From Rufibacter hautae (GTDB taxonomy: Bacteria > Bacteroidota > Bacteroidia > Cytophagales > Hymenobacteraceae): a stretch of DNA of 64,000 nt. The stretch spans positions 868,001 through 932,000 of the forward strand of contig NZ_VKKY01000002.1 in the NCBI RefSeq assembly GCF_008271695.1. The letters run 5' to 3'. Below, one piece after another: positions 10,974 to 19,310 of this stretch (within the stretch, counting starts at the first letter, position 1; every line of letters begins with the position of its first letter). The notes under the pieces are model-generated. The model was not told the origin of the DNA and searched no databases. It saw only the letters and a list, made by a program, of their open reading frames with translations. The position numbers and the translations under genes are program-made.

Positions 10974-11528
10974 ATTTCTACGAATAACAAACGCTACGTG
11001 CCACGTGGCAAGGTCGAAGAACCTTATCGTATCAATCAGCGCATCACCGGCGTCCGTGACGTGCGGGTAGTGGGGGAGAACGTGGAGCCAGGTGTATACA
11101 GCATAGACCAAGCCCGCCGTCTTGCCACGGAACAGAATCTAGACTTGGTGGAGATTTCTCCAAAAGCAGATCCACCCGTTTGCCGTATTATTGATTATTC
11201 AAAATTCAAATACGAGCAAAAGAAGAAGCAGCGGGAAATGAAGGCGAAAACCACGAAGGTGGTGATGAAGGAAATCAGGTTTGGTCCTAACACCGATGAC
11301 CACGATTTCGAATTCAAGCTGAAGCACGCCCGTCAATTCTTAGGTGAAGGTGCAAAAGTAAAGGCATATGTGCACTTTGTAGGCCGTACAATTGTCTTTA
11401 AAGAACGCGGTGAGCTACTTTTGCTTAAATTTGCCCAGGCGCTGGAAGATGTAGCGAAAGTAGAACAGCTGCCTAAACTGGAAGGGAAGCGGATGTTTCT
11501 GTTCCTGGGACCAAAGGTGAAGAAATAA
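10974..11528 (+). CDS. infC: Translation initiation factor IF-3 (ATT start)
   Basis: IF-3 keeps 30S subunits free and proofreads start codons. With the start at 10974 the protein has 184 residues: N-domain (about 15-85, [17 protein letters not shown]), lysine-rich linker and C-domain ([17 protein letters not shown]). I chose the rare ATT codon rather than the GTG at 10998 because it sits at the right distance from a perfect AGGAGGT and is in frame with no stop between. ATT/AUU starts are a known hallmark of infC, used for autorepression by IF-3. It is the first gene of infC-rpmI-rplT. Confidence 0.92.
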   Translation: MSTNNKRYVPRGKVEEPYRINQRITGVRDVRVVGENVEPGVYSIDQARRLATEQNLDLVEISPKADPPVCRIIDYSKFKYEQKKKQREMKAKTTKVVMKEIRFGPNTDDHDFEFKLKHARQFLGEGAKVKAYVHFVGRTIVFKERGELLLLKFAQALEDVAKVEQLPKLEGKRMFLFLGPKVKK

Positions 11529-11553
11529 CAGTACACTTTTTATATACACCCAA

Positions 11554-11748
11554 ATGCCAAAGATGAAAAGCAAATCAGGGGCTAAGAAGCGATTCACCCT
11601 GACAGGTACTGGCAAAGTAAAGCGTAAACACGCTTTTAAAAGCCACATCCTGACCAAAAAGACCACCAAGCAGAAGAGAAATCTGACCCACACAGGTTTA
11701 GTGAGCGAAGCTGACCAAGCCAACGTGTTAAGAATGCTTGCGTCTTAA
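11554..11748 (+). CDS. rpmI: Ribosomal protein L35
   Basis: Small, highly basic 50S protein of 64 residues beginning [14 protein letters not shown], the typical L35 N-terminus. It sits 25 bases after infC in the conserved infC-rpmI-rplT order. Confidence 0.97.
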   Translation: MPKMKSKSGAKKRFTLTGTGKVKRKHAFKSHILTKKTTKQKRNLTHTGLVSEADQANVLRMLAS

Positions 11749-11831
11749 TCACATTCAATTTTCCAATTGTTTCATCGGGAACTGGTAACTAAGAATTAAA
11801 CCGAGATCACCAGCCCCAAAAAAAAGTAGAA

Positions 11832-12176
11832 ATGCCTAGATCGGTCAATACCGTGGCGGCTCGCCACAAGAGAAAGAGAATCATGAAAATGGCCAAAGGT
11901 TACTTTGGTCGTAGAAAGAACGTTTGGACAGTAGCCAAAAACGCGGTTGAAAAAGGTTTGCTTTATGCATACCGCGATAGAAAAGCGAAGAAAAGAGACT
12001 TCCGTGCTCTTTGGATTCAGCGTATCAATGCTGCAGCCCGTATCAACGGTCTGTCTTATTCCCAGTTAATGGGCGGTTTGAAAAAAGCCAACATCAACCT
12101 GAACCGTAAAGTTTTGGCTGACTTAGCTTTAAACCATCCAGAAGCTTTCACCGGAATTGTTGAGAAAGTGAGATAA
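11832..12176 (+). CDS. rplT: Ribosomal protein L20
   Basis: 50S assembly protein of 114 residues with the family N-terminus ([19 protein letters not shown]) and the GYFGRRKN motif. In other bacteria L20 represses its own operon through the rpmI-rplT mRNA; the 83-base spacer before it could hold such a site, but I see no clear pseudoknot. A terminator follows directly. Confidence 0.97.
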   Translation: MPRSVNTVAARHKRKRIMKMAKGYFGRRKNVWTVAKNAVEKGLLYAYRDRKAKKRDFRALWIQRINAAARINGLSYSQLMGGLKKANINLNRKVLADLALNHPEAFTGIVEKVR

Positions 12177-12198
12177 GCTTTCCTGCTCATAACCTTTG

Positions 12199-12228
12199 AA
12201 AAGCCCAGCCAACGCTGGGCTTTTTTTT
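12199..12228 (+). terminator. Intrinsic terminator after rplT
   Basis: Stem AAAAGCCCAGC / GCTGGGCTTTT with a 4-base loop and an uninterrupted run of T. Confidence 0.95.
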
Positions 12229-13126
12229 GTGCCTTTCTCTTCCTGGTTCTTCAAGCAGAAAGATTTGATACGGATACACAGGTCTTGAAGGGCAACGTTA
12301 ACATGCGGTTCTCCTCAGGCCTGCCCAAAAATTGCGCCCAAATAACGCAAGCTATATTCTATGACTTACCACTAGAGTAAGTTACAAGTATTCATGCTAG
12401 CCTTAAATTCCACCTTATACTAAGGTGAATTCCTTAGCAAGGGGGAGAGGCATGTCTTACAACCAACTTCCACCACCAACAATTATCCAATTACAAAAGG
12501 TAGAAGGTAACTCTAGAGAAGAATATTTTAAAGAGGTACCAGATAAAACTAAGGCCCTTATGCTTTCAAACGCACTAGCCTTTTCACCTAGTTGGAAAGT
12601 AGATGTTAGAAACTGCAAAAGATAAAGAAAAGGGGGAAGAATCTTGAAAAGGTGGAGGTATAACGTATTTATACTCAGATAGTTAACATATTATTTTTGC
12701 TTTCTTTTTTGGCCTCTTACCGGAAAAGTTCTAATTATAGATTTAGAGTATAAAAAATGATTTAACTATAATACGTCAACAATCCTGAAAATATTCAAAA
12801 TCCGGTTAAATCAGCCAAAATCAATCAAATTTTAAAGCTAAATGGCTCATTCAAAAGTGAATGCAATAATTTTGTTTAAAATGTACAAAATCAAAATTTA
12901 AACTGTTTAAACACACTTAAATTATTTTATTTCTTAGTTATTATATAACAAAATAAAGGTGTATTAAATGTATATACGTGTTTTTTAGATGTATAGAATC
13001 CTTTAGATATTAAGAATGTGTTATACGAGGTTTGTTTTCCTAAAGTTTTAAATTAGTTTTGAAATATAGCAGCTGCTTATCCCCGCCCCTTAATACCTAA
13101 CCCTTTATTAACTTTATCTTAGAAAA
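12229..13126. other. AT-rich intergenic region
   Basis: About 900 bases with no recognisable gene apart from one doubtful 57-codon frame (12452-12625). There is an imperfect hairpin at 12406-12431 (AATTC-ACCTT / AAGGT-GAATT). From about 12660 to 13080 the sequence is very AT-rich with many A/T runs. No RNA gene is recognised. Confidence 0.6.
12452..12625 (+). CDS. Doubtful small ORF
   Basis: Frame of 57 codons from an ATG preceded by GGGGGAGAGG. The product has no signal peptide, transmembrane segment or motif I recognise. It lies in an AT-rich desert and may be chance or the remnant of a decayed gene. Reported only because its start has a purine-rich leader. Confidence 0.15.
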   Translation: MSYNQLPPPTIIQLQKVEGNSREEYFKEVPDKTKALMLSNALAFSPSWKVDVRNCKR

Positions 13127-15655
13127 ATGAAATTAGGTTTTTACCGCTTCCTGCTCTTATTATGTCTATGCATCAGTTCTTACTCCGTATTTTCCCAGCA
13201 ACCCACCGCTAATGAAAGTGTGAGACCCTACAATGCCCCATTTGGATTTGGTGCTAATATGGGTGCCTTTGGAAATGGCTGGAATGACAGAACGCTCGCC
13301 ACAATAGTGAGCAAAGCAGGGGGAAATTCAATTAGGCCAACGTTACCGGAAAGTTTTGTGGAGCGCTGGGGTTATGCCATTCGGTTGAATGAATTCAAGT
13401 ATTACGCTATTGATTTAGGAATGAAAGATGTGACCGTTTTCTTAGAAGGTCCTTCTGAAGCCCACCGTGACCTCACCACTTATCCGGGTTGCACCTATTC
13501 CTCAAAATCCTTTAAGAACCTTTATGAGCCCATCTGGCTATCTAATGGTACTGTAAACCCCAATAACTACTACGCCAATTACGTGTACAAACTGGTACAG
13601 ACTTACGGCCCTTACGTAAAGAACTGGGAAGTGGTGAATGAGCCGGATTTAGGGTCTGCCACTCGTTCAAATTGGCTTACCCGTGCACCGTTACCGGCCG
13701 AGATGTCAAACTTCAGAGCCCCTTTCTTCAGCTACCTCCGCATGCTGCGCATTACCTGGGAAGTGGTTAAGAAGTATAACCCCGATGACTTTGTGACTCC
13801 TGGTGGTATTGGCTACCCTGAGTTCCTGGATGCCATGATGCGCTACACTGACAACCCTAATGGTGGAGCGGTGTCAAGTCAATACCCTCACAAAGGCGGA
13901 GCTTATTTTGACATGGTGAGTTACCACGTGTACCCCGCTTACAACCTTCGTAAATGGGATAGCAATGTTGGAGGCTTTGTATACCTGCACAACTCAGACT
14001 ACGCGGCCGCTCAGGTTATAACCCATAAAAACTGGTTAGAGGCTGTTTTGCTTAAATACGGCTATAATGGCGCCACTTATCCTAAAAAGCATTTCATCGT
14101 TACGGAAACCAACATGAACCGCCGGACCATTGACTGGCGCTATGGCTCAGATGAGCTCCAGCGGAATTTTGGGATCAAAGCAATGGTGCTTGCCCAGAAG
14201 AACGGAATTAGACAGATCCAGGTTTACGGAGTAGGGGAAGCCATGAATGCCCCTGCCGCCGGAACGACCATCACCAGTGATTATAAATTAATGGGCCTGT
14301 ATGAAAACCTCACCAGGGACACGTATGGTAATGAGAAACTGACCCCAGTAGGCAAAGGCTTTAAGACTACTTCTTTGCTCATTAAGGATTATACCTATGA
14401 CGCTGGCCGAACCGCGGCCCTGAACTTGCCTGCCTCAGTAGAAGGCGGTGCTTTTGTAAAGAACGGAGAGTACGTGTATGTCCTGTGGGCTAAAAACCCC
14501 AATGATAAAACGGAGACTTACTCGCAGCCTTATTCTTTCCCTGCCGGGTTGAACATTGCCAAAGTAGACCGTTTTGAATGGGATTTCTACGCCACGGCCA
14601 AAAACACACAGCAGCTTTCCACCAACATCACCCTGAATTCCACCCCTTCCTTCTTCAAGCCGGTTGCAGGTACGTCCACCGGATTGCAAGGACAAACTAT
14701 CACCTTCCCAACCATTGGATCGAAAGAAAACGGTACAGCACCGTTCGCCCTGCAAGCCACCTCTACCTCTGGTTTAACGGTAAGTTTCAAAGTAGTCTCT
14801 GGTCCAGCTACCTTAAGCGGGAATACCTTAACCCTTACAGGTGCCGGTACCGTAACGGTGCAGGCACTCCAAAGTGGAAATACTTCTTACAGTGCAGCCT
14901 TACCCGTTAATCAGAGCTTTACTGTTACTTCGGCCACTACTACTCCGGTTAACACCATCAATATTCCAACAACCCGGATTGAGGCAGAAAAATACACCAG
15001 CATGAGCGGTGTTTTTGTAGAGAGTTGCAAAGACGCCGGTGGTGGGTATGATGTGGGCCGCATTGATGCCGGAGACTGGATGAAGTACAGTGTTACGGTA
15101 AGTACTGCCGGTACCTACAACATGAGTTTCAGAACAGCAGGAACGGGTGTGGGGCAATTTGAGATTAGAAACAGCAGCGGTGCCATTTTGAAGACCGTTG
15201 ACGTGGCCGCCACCGGAGGCTGGCAGACCTGGAGAACGACCTCTACGCAGGTTGCCTTGAGTGCCGGTACTCAAACCATCCAAATCTACGTGAAGAAAGC
15301 CGGCTGGAATTTCAACTGGATTGAACTGGGTGGTTCTGGTTCTACAACTCAGGCAGCTACCATCTCAGAAGGAGGTCTTGCCTCTTTAAATGAGAACGCC
15401 CTGACCCAGACCTGGTCTGTGTTCCCTAACCCATCCATTGACAGAGTTCAGGTCAGGGTTGGCCAGCAGGTGACAGGCGCTGTGCAGATTGATCTGGTTG
15501 ACACTGCTGGAAGAACTATCAAGCATTTCACTGTCACTAAAGGAGCTGAGGAGATTACCCAAACAGTAACTTTAGAGAACCTTAACAGCGGACTGTACTT
15601 TATCCGCCTAAGAGGAAATGGCTTAAACGAGGTTAAAAAAGTAATCAAACAGTAG
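13127..15655 (+). CDS. Secreted glycosidase-like protein with CBM6 and T9SS sorting domain
   Basis: Protein of 842 residues. Order: signal peptide (about 1-23, ending VFSQ); a TIM-barrel-like glycoside hydrolase region (about 35-480) with VVNEPD, where Glu172 fits the acid/base, and IVTETN, where Glu327 fits the nucleophile of clan GH-A enzymes; a bacterial Ig-like stretch (about 520-605); a CBM6 carbohydrate-binding domain (about 615-745, RIEAEKYTSMSG and GDWMKYSV); and a C-terminal type IX secretion sorting domain (about 762-842, VFPNPSIDRVQV ... GLYFIRL). It is probably exported across the outer membrane to attack a polysaccharide; the GH family and substrate are not clear. It stands alone in AT-rich DNA and is followed by a terminator. 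Confidence 0.82.
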   Translation: MKLGFYRFLLLLCLCISSYSVFSQQPTANESVRPYNAPFGFGANMGAFGNGWNDRTLATIVSKAGGNSIRPTLPESFVERWGYAIRLNEFKYYAIDLGMKDVTVFLEGPSEAHRDLTTYPGCTYSSKSFKNLYEPIWLSNGTVNPNNYYANYVYKLVQTYGPYVKNWEVVNEPDLGSATRSNWLTRAPLPAEMSNFRAPFFSYLRMLRITWEVVKKYNPDDFVTPGGIGYPEFLDAMMRYTDNPNGGAVSSQYPHKGGAYFDMVSYHVYPAYNLRKWDSNVGGFVYLHNSDYAAAQVITHKNWLEAVLLKYGYNGATYPKKHFIVTETNMNRRTIDWRYGSDELQRNFGIKAMVLAQKNGIRQIQVYGVGEAMNAPAAGTTITSDYKLMGLYENLTRDTYGNEKLTPVGKGFKTTSLLIKDYTYDAGRTAALNLPASVEGGAFVKNGEYVYVLWAKNPNDKTETYSQPYSFPAGLNIAKVDRFEWDFYATAKNTQQLSTNITLNSTPSFFKPVAGTSTGLQGQTITFPTIGSKENGTAPFALQATSTSGLTVSFKVVSGPATLSGNTLTLTGAGTVTVQALQSGNTSYSAALPVNQSFTVTSATTTPVNTINIPTTRIEAEKYTSMSGVFVESCKDAGGGYDVGRIDAGDWMKYSVTVSTAGTYNMSFRTAGTGVGQFEIRNSSGAILKTVDVAATGGWQTWRTTSTQVALSAGTQTIQIYVKKAGWNFNWIELGGSGSTTQAATISEGGLASLNENALTQTWSVFPNPSIDRVQVRVGQQVTGAVQIDLVDTAGRTIKHFTVTKGAEEITQTVTLENLNSGLYFIRLRGNGLNEVKKVIKQ

Positions 15656-15721
15656 TTACCATTTTAATAGAAACATTTTTTGTCTTCTTTTATTAAATCC
15701 TGCCTAAAACAGAAGGGTAGT

Positions 15722-15761
15722 AAATAAAAAGGCCGGAGCTTTTGCCCCGGCCTTTTTATTT
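15722..15761 (+). terminator. Intrinsic terminator after the glycosidase gene
   Basis: Inverted repeat AAATAAAAAGGCCGG / CCGGCCTTTTTATTT with a 10-base loop. It has A and T runs on both sides and could work in both directions. Confidence 0.92.
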
Positions 15762-16612
15762 ACTTGCTGGAGGTTCTATTTAGAATCCTCTTCTGTGCAT
15801 AATTCTAATCACTTTATTGAAGCTTCCACTTCACTTCTTCATCTAATATATTGAGCCAAATGGATGGATTCTTTAGATCCTTGTGCCCAAGAAGAAGTGC
15901 TTACCCTATAAACCCAAATGTTTATAGCCTGCTTTTAAAAAAAATTGCCCAAAACTAATTATGGAATAGTTCTATTAAGGAATGGATACTTGCTAAATGT
16001 AGTTTACTTTAACTTAGCTTAGTATCTTAATCAAGGCTAATTAGTAACCTTATCTTAAAGATTGTTAACAAGGTAATTAACCAATGATTGAACCTTGTTT
16101 TTCCAAAATTCAGAAGAGCAACTTTAGAAAATAAGGAAAAAAAAGATGCCGCCTTTAACAACCAATTATAAGGATCTTTAAAAGGGAACACCCGTTCGCT
16201 TCTATATTATACATGACGCTTAAATATTAACCTCTGTGAAGGAAAATAATAACTGTTACGTTTATCAACTTTTTAGAAAAATCAAACTCAAAACAGTTAA
16301 TCTAAAATAGAATCCACCTTCTGCAAACCTTTTCAAAAATTTAGTGGAGTATTTTTTTTGTAATGAAATAAAGGAAAACTAACCCTTTATAATATAAGGA
16401 GTCACGAAGGCACATTTTAGGTCTTAATTAAAGTGCTATTGCCCTTTAAACGCAATGCTGATTTCATTCTAATCGGTAATCGTTTCTTGGATAGCGCAAG
16501 ATGGCTAACGCTAATTTTTCCTGAATATATAAAATGGAATTTAGCGAATCTTGTAAGCTTTTGTTTTTAAATCCTGAAGAAGGCAATCGTCAGGAAAGGA
16601 GAAGGTCTGAAA
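15762..16612. other. AT-rich gene-free region
   Basis: About 850 bases without any reading frame, RNA gene or repeat that I recognise on either strand. Together with 12.2-13.1 kb it brackets the glycosidase gene. Confidence 0.55.
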
Positions 16613-16653
16613 AGCAAAAAGCCTTCAAACGTTCTGTTTAAAGGCTTTTTGCT
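16613..16653 (-). terminator. Intrinsic terminator of the tRNA transcript
   Basis: Arms AGCAAAAAGCCTT (16613-16625) and AAGGCTTTTTGCT (16641-16653). Read on the minus strand the stem ends in a T-rich run 20 bases after the tRNA. Confidence 0.85.
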
Positions 16654-16672
16654 AAACTGGGTTTTGAACATG

Positions 16673-16746
16673 TAGCGGGGAGCAGAATCGAACTGCCGAC
16701 CTCAGGGTTATGAATCCTGCGCTCTAACCATCTGAGCTACCCCGCC
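16673..16746 (-). tRNA. tRNA-Met (CAT)
   Basis: A 74-base cloverleaf on the minus strand: acceptor GGCGGGG / CCCCGCT, D arm GCTC...GAGC, anticodon loop TTCATAA, T arm GGCAG-TTCGATT-CTGCT. CCA is not encoded. The acceptor end (G1-T72 wobble) does not show the C1xA72 mismatch of an initiator, so elongator Met is likelier; a lysidine-modified Ile tRNA cannot be fully excluded. The last anticodon-stem pair is an A31/C39 mismatch. Confidence 0.9.
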
Positions 16747-16757
16747 GAATTGTGGTG

Positions 16758-16789
16758 CAAATGTAGGAGAAAGATTTATAACTGCACAA
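16758..16789 (-). promoter_or_regulatory. Promoter of tRNA-Met
   Basis: On the minus strand TTG (16787-16789), a 21-base spacer and TACATTTG (16758-16765), matching the Bacteroidota -33 TTG / -7 TAnnTTTG pattern just upstream of the tRNA. Confidence 0.7.
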
Positions 16790-16880
16790 GTTTTTTTCTA
16801 TAAAAAATTTTCTTTTAATTGAAGAAGCATATCCGCCCCACCTTTACTACACCCTAACACACTTTTAACTTTATTGTCCT

Positions 16881-17276
16881 ATGAGTAAGATAAAGTTCAT
16901 TAGAGAGTACTCTCTGAATGCATCGCCTAAGATGCTGTATCCTTACCTGAGCACGGCGTCTGGTTTGTCTCAGTGGCTGTGTGACGCTGCCAAACAGATT
17001 GGGGACCGCAAGTACAACCTGGTGTGGGATAACCAGGACCACATTGCGGAAATGACGAGCCACCGGATGAACAAGTCAGTGCGGTTTACCTTCCCGGGCA
17101 CGAACAAAGGGCCTTCCCATGACTACAGCTATATTGATTTCTCCATAGAGTCTGGGGAACTGACCCAGGAACAATTTTTGCGCGTGGTAGATTATACAGA
17201 CGTGGGAGACGTTGAGCAATTAACCGAGCTCTGGGACAATCAGGTATTGACTCTGCGGGAGTTGATAGGAGGATAG
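16881..17276 (+). CDS. START-like (SRPBCC) domain protein
   Basis: Protein of 131 residues that looks like a single START/AHSA1-type helix-grip domain, a fold that binds hydrophobic ligands (FIREYSLNASPKMLYPYLST at the N-terminus, then SGLSQWLCDAA). It is a soluble cytoplasmic protein without signal peptide. It lies 93 bases before the LptF/G permease gene with a hairpin repeat between them. The ligand is unknown. Confidence 0.75.
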   Translation: MSKIKFIREYSLNASPKMLYPYLSTASGLSQWLCDAAKQIGDRKYNLVWDNQDHIAEMTSHRMNKSVRFTFPGTNKGPSHDYSYIDFSIESGELTQEQFLRVVDYTDVGDVEQLTELWDNQVLTLRELIGG

Positions 17277-17302
17277 CAGCCCTTTCCGCCGCTTTTTGTA
17301 AA

Positions 17303-17332
17303 TTGGGCCACTTTTCCTGAAAGTGGGTCCAA
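17303..17332. repeat. Hairpin-family repeat (copy 3)
   Basis: TTGGGCCACTTTTC / GAAAGTGGGTCCAA separated by 2 bases. It sits in the short spacer between the START protein and the LptF/G permease. Confidence 0.75.
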
Positions 17333-17369
17333 AACCCACGGCCGGTGCTGAAGGAAGCGGTAACACTAC

Positions 17370-18782
17370 ATGAAAAAATTAGATAAGCTTATTCTTAAGT
17401 CCTTTATAGGGCCTTTTGTTCTCACCTTTGCCGTAGTAGAGTTTATTCTGCTCTTGCAGGTTATCCTCAAATACCTGGATGACCTCATAGGGAAAGATTT
17501 AGGGGTAGCCGTGATTTCAGAGCTGTTGTTTTACTTCAGCCTTAACCTGGCGCCTATGGCCTTCCCCTTGGCCATTCTGCTTTCTTCGCTTATGACATTC
17601 GGGAATTTGGGCGAGCACCATGAACTCACGGCCATCAAGACCTCAGGTATTTCGCTGGTCCGGGCGCTTAGGCCGGTTTTCCTTTTCGCGGTGCTGCTCA
17701 CCATTGCCGCCTTTTTCTTCCATAACACCATCGTTCCGAAAGCCAACCTCAAGGCGTATAGCTTGATGTGGGACATACGCCAGAAAAAACCATCCCTTGA
17801 CCTCAAAGAAGGTTCCTTCTACAACGGTCTGCCTAACCGCAGTATCAGGGTGGGGAAGAAGTTTGAAGATGGCCAGACCCTCAAAGACATCATGATCTAT
17901 GACCATTCCAACGGACAGGGGAATGCCGTGGTCATGCTGGCCGACTCTGGCAAGATGTACACCCAGTTCAATGACCAGTACCTGGTGCTGGAGATGTTCC
18001 ATGGCAAGACCTTTGCCGAGGAGCGCCCCAGCAGTTCTACCGGGTTCAGCCAAAGCACGGGTTACCTGCGGCAGGCCTTCACCAAGAACAAGATTGTGGT
18101 GAACCTGGCCTCCTTCCAGATGATCAGAAGCAATTCGCAGTGGTTCGCGGACAACAAGATGATGAAGAACATCAACCAGCTTACCCGCGTTACAGACTCT
18201 CTGCAGAAGCAGATCAATAAGGAAACCACCTTGCTGGAGCCCAACGTCAGACCTTTTTACTCGCACTTCAGTACCCTTAAAGCCAAAGACACACTTAACA
18301 TCAAGGTAGCCGCTAAACGGCTCTCGCCAAAGGTTACCTTACAGGATGTGCAGACCGCGGCCAACTCAGCGAGGAATGTGAAAAGCTTCACCAGTTCCTA
18401 CGCCTCCAGGTTGACCACCATCCAGCGAGAGCGCAACAACTACGAGATTGAGATCTACCGCAAGTTCACACAGGCCTTCGCCTGTTTCATCATGTTCCTG
18501 ATTGGGGCACCGCTGGGGGCCATCATCCGGAAAGGGGGGCTAGGAATGCCCGTGATCATCTCCATCGCCTTTTTCATTGTGTATTACGTACTTAGCATAT
18601 TGGGGGAGAAGTGGGGACGCGAAGGCGTGTGGCCGGTTGTAGCAGGCATGTGGGCCGCCAACAGTATCCTGTTGCCCATCGGTCTCTTTTTCCTCTACCA
18701 GGCCCGCAATGACTCTAACCTGTTGGAATTTGATTTCTGGCGCAAGTTAACCGCCAGATTCAGGCCCAATAGGGCGCAGTAA
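17370..18782 (+). CDS. LptF/LptG-family permease
   Basis: Inner membrane protein of 470 residues of the YjgP/YjgQ family, which extracts lipopolysaccharide with the LptB ATPase. Three transmembrane segments lie near the N-terminus (about 15-35, 50-75, 98-120), a large periplasmic beta-rich region spans about 130-360, and three more segments follow (about 370-390, 395-415, 425-445). The start of the second segment group, IYRKFTQAFACFIMFLIGAP, is typical of the family. LptF versus LptG cannot be decided from one gene. Confidence 0.88.
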   Translation: MKKLDKLILKSFIGPFVLTFAVVEFILLLQVILKYLDDLIGKDLGVAVISELLFYFSLNLAPMAFPLAILLSSLMTFGNLGEHHELTAIKTSGISLVRALRPVFLFAVLLTIAAFFFHNTIVPKANLKAYSLMWDIRQKKPSLDLKEGSFYNGLPNRSIRVGKKFEDGQTLKDIMIYDHSNGQGNAVVMLADSGKMYTQFNDQYLVLEMFHGKTFAEERPSSSTGFSQSTGYLRQAFTKNKIVVNLASFQMIRSNSQWFADNKMMKNINQLTRVTDSLQKQINKETTLLEPNVRPFYSHFSTLKAKDTLNIKVAAKRLSPKVTLQDVQTAANSARNVKSFTSSYASRLTTIQRERNNYEIEIYRKFTQAFACFIMFLIGAPLGAIIRKGGLGMPVIISIAFFIVYYVLSILGEKWGREGVWPVVAGMWAANSILLPIGLFFLYQARNDSNLLEFDFWRKLTARFRPNRAQ

Positions 18783-18815
18783 AAGAAATAACCGCTCTTT
18801 ATTACAATGAAATAT

Positions 18816-18845
18816 TTGAATATAAGGGTTTGTTTACTAACTTTG
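18816..18845 (+). promoter_or_regulatory. Promoter of rpsO
   Basis: TTG (18816-18818), a 19-base spacer and TAACTTTG (18838-18845): an exact match to the Bacteroidota consensus. Confidence 0.82.
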
Positions 18846-18893
18846 CGCCTTATAATCTGAACTGCGATAAAAAGAAAAGTACAGTTACACGCA

Positions 18894-19169
18894 ATGAAAT
18901 TAACTACCGAAGCGAAAAAAGAAATCTTCCAAACCAGCGGTTTTTCAAAGTCAGCCACCGACACCGGTTCTGCTGAATCACAAATCGCCCTGTTTACTGC
19001 CCGGATTAACCACCTGACAGAACACCTAAAATCCAACAAAAAAGACTTCTCCACTCGTTTGGGTCTTTTGAAATTGGTTGGTAAGAGAAGAAGATTACTG
19101 AATTACCTTACTAAAACCGACATTACGCGTTACCGCGCTATTATCGCTGAACTAGGCATTCGTAAATAA
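18894..19169 (+). CDS. rpsO: Ribosomal protein S15
   Basis: 30S subunit protein of 91 residues with the family signature ([22 protein letters not shown], then [10 protein letters not shown]). It lies just before pnp, the usual rpsO-pnp order. It has its own promoter and is followed by an intrinsic terminator. Confidence 0.97.
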   Translation: MKLTTEAKKEIFQTSGFSKSATDTGSAESQIALFTARINHLTEHLKSNKKDFSTRLGLLKLVGKRRRLLNYLTKTDITRYRAIIAELGIRK

Positions 19170-19178
19170 TCCACATAG

Positions 19179-19221
19179 AAAGATTAGGGAATTCATTAAT
19201 AAGGATTCCCTAATCTTTTTT
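19179..19221 (+). terminator. Intrinsic terminator after rpsO
   Basis: Arms AAAGATTAGGGAAT (19179-19192) and ATTCCCTAATCTTT (19205-19218), then T's. Confidence 0.9.
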
Positions 19222-19310
19222 ATTGCCTCCGCTTTCCCTTCTTGCACTTAGCGCCCTGGGCTCTCTGCCTTTGGGTGCATTTTACTTTGATTGCATTTAT
19301 ATCAAGACCG

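Noticed and set aside
10998..11528. infC starting at the GTG at 10998
   Set aside because: A perfect AGGAGGT positions the ATT at 10974, in frame and typical for infC.
15762..16612. Small RNA gene in the gene-free region before the tRNA
   Set aside because: No promoter-terminator pair or stable fold that I could recognise by eye.
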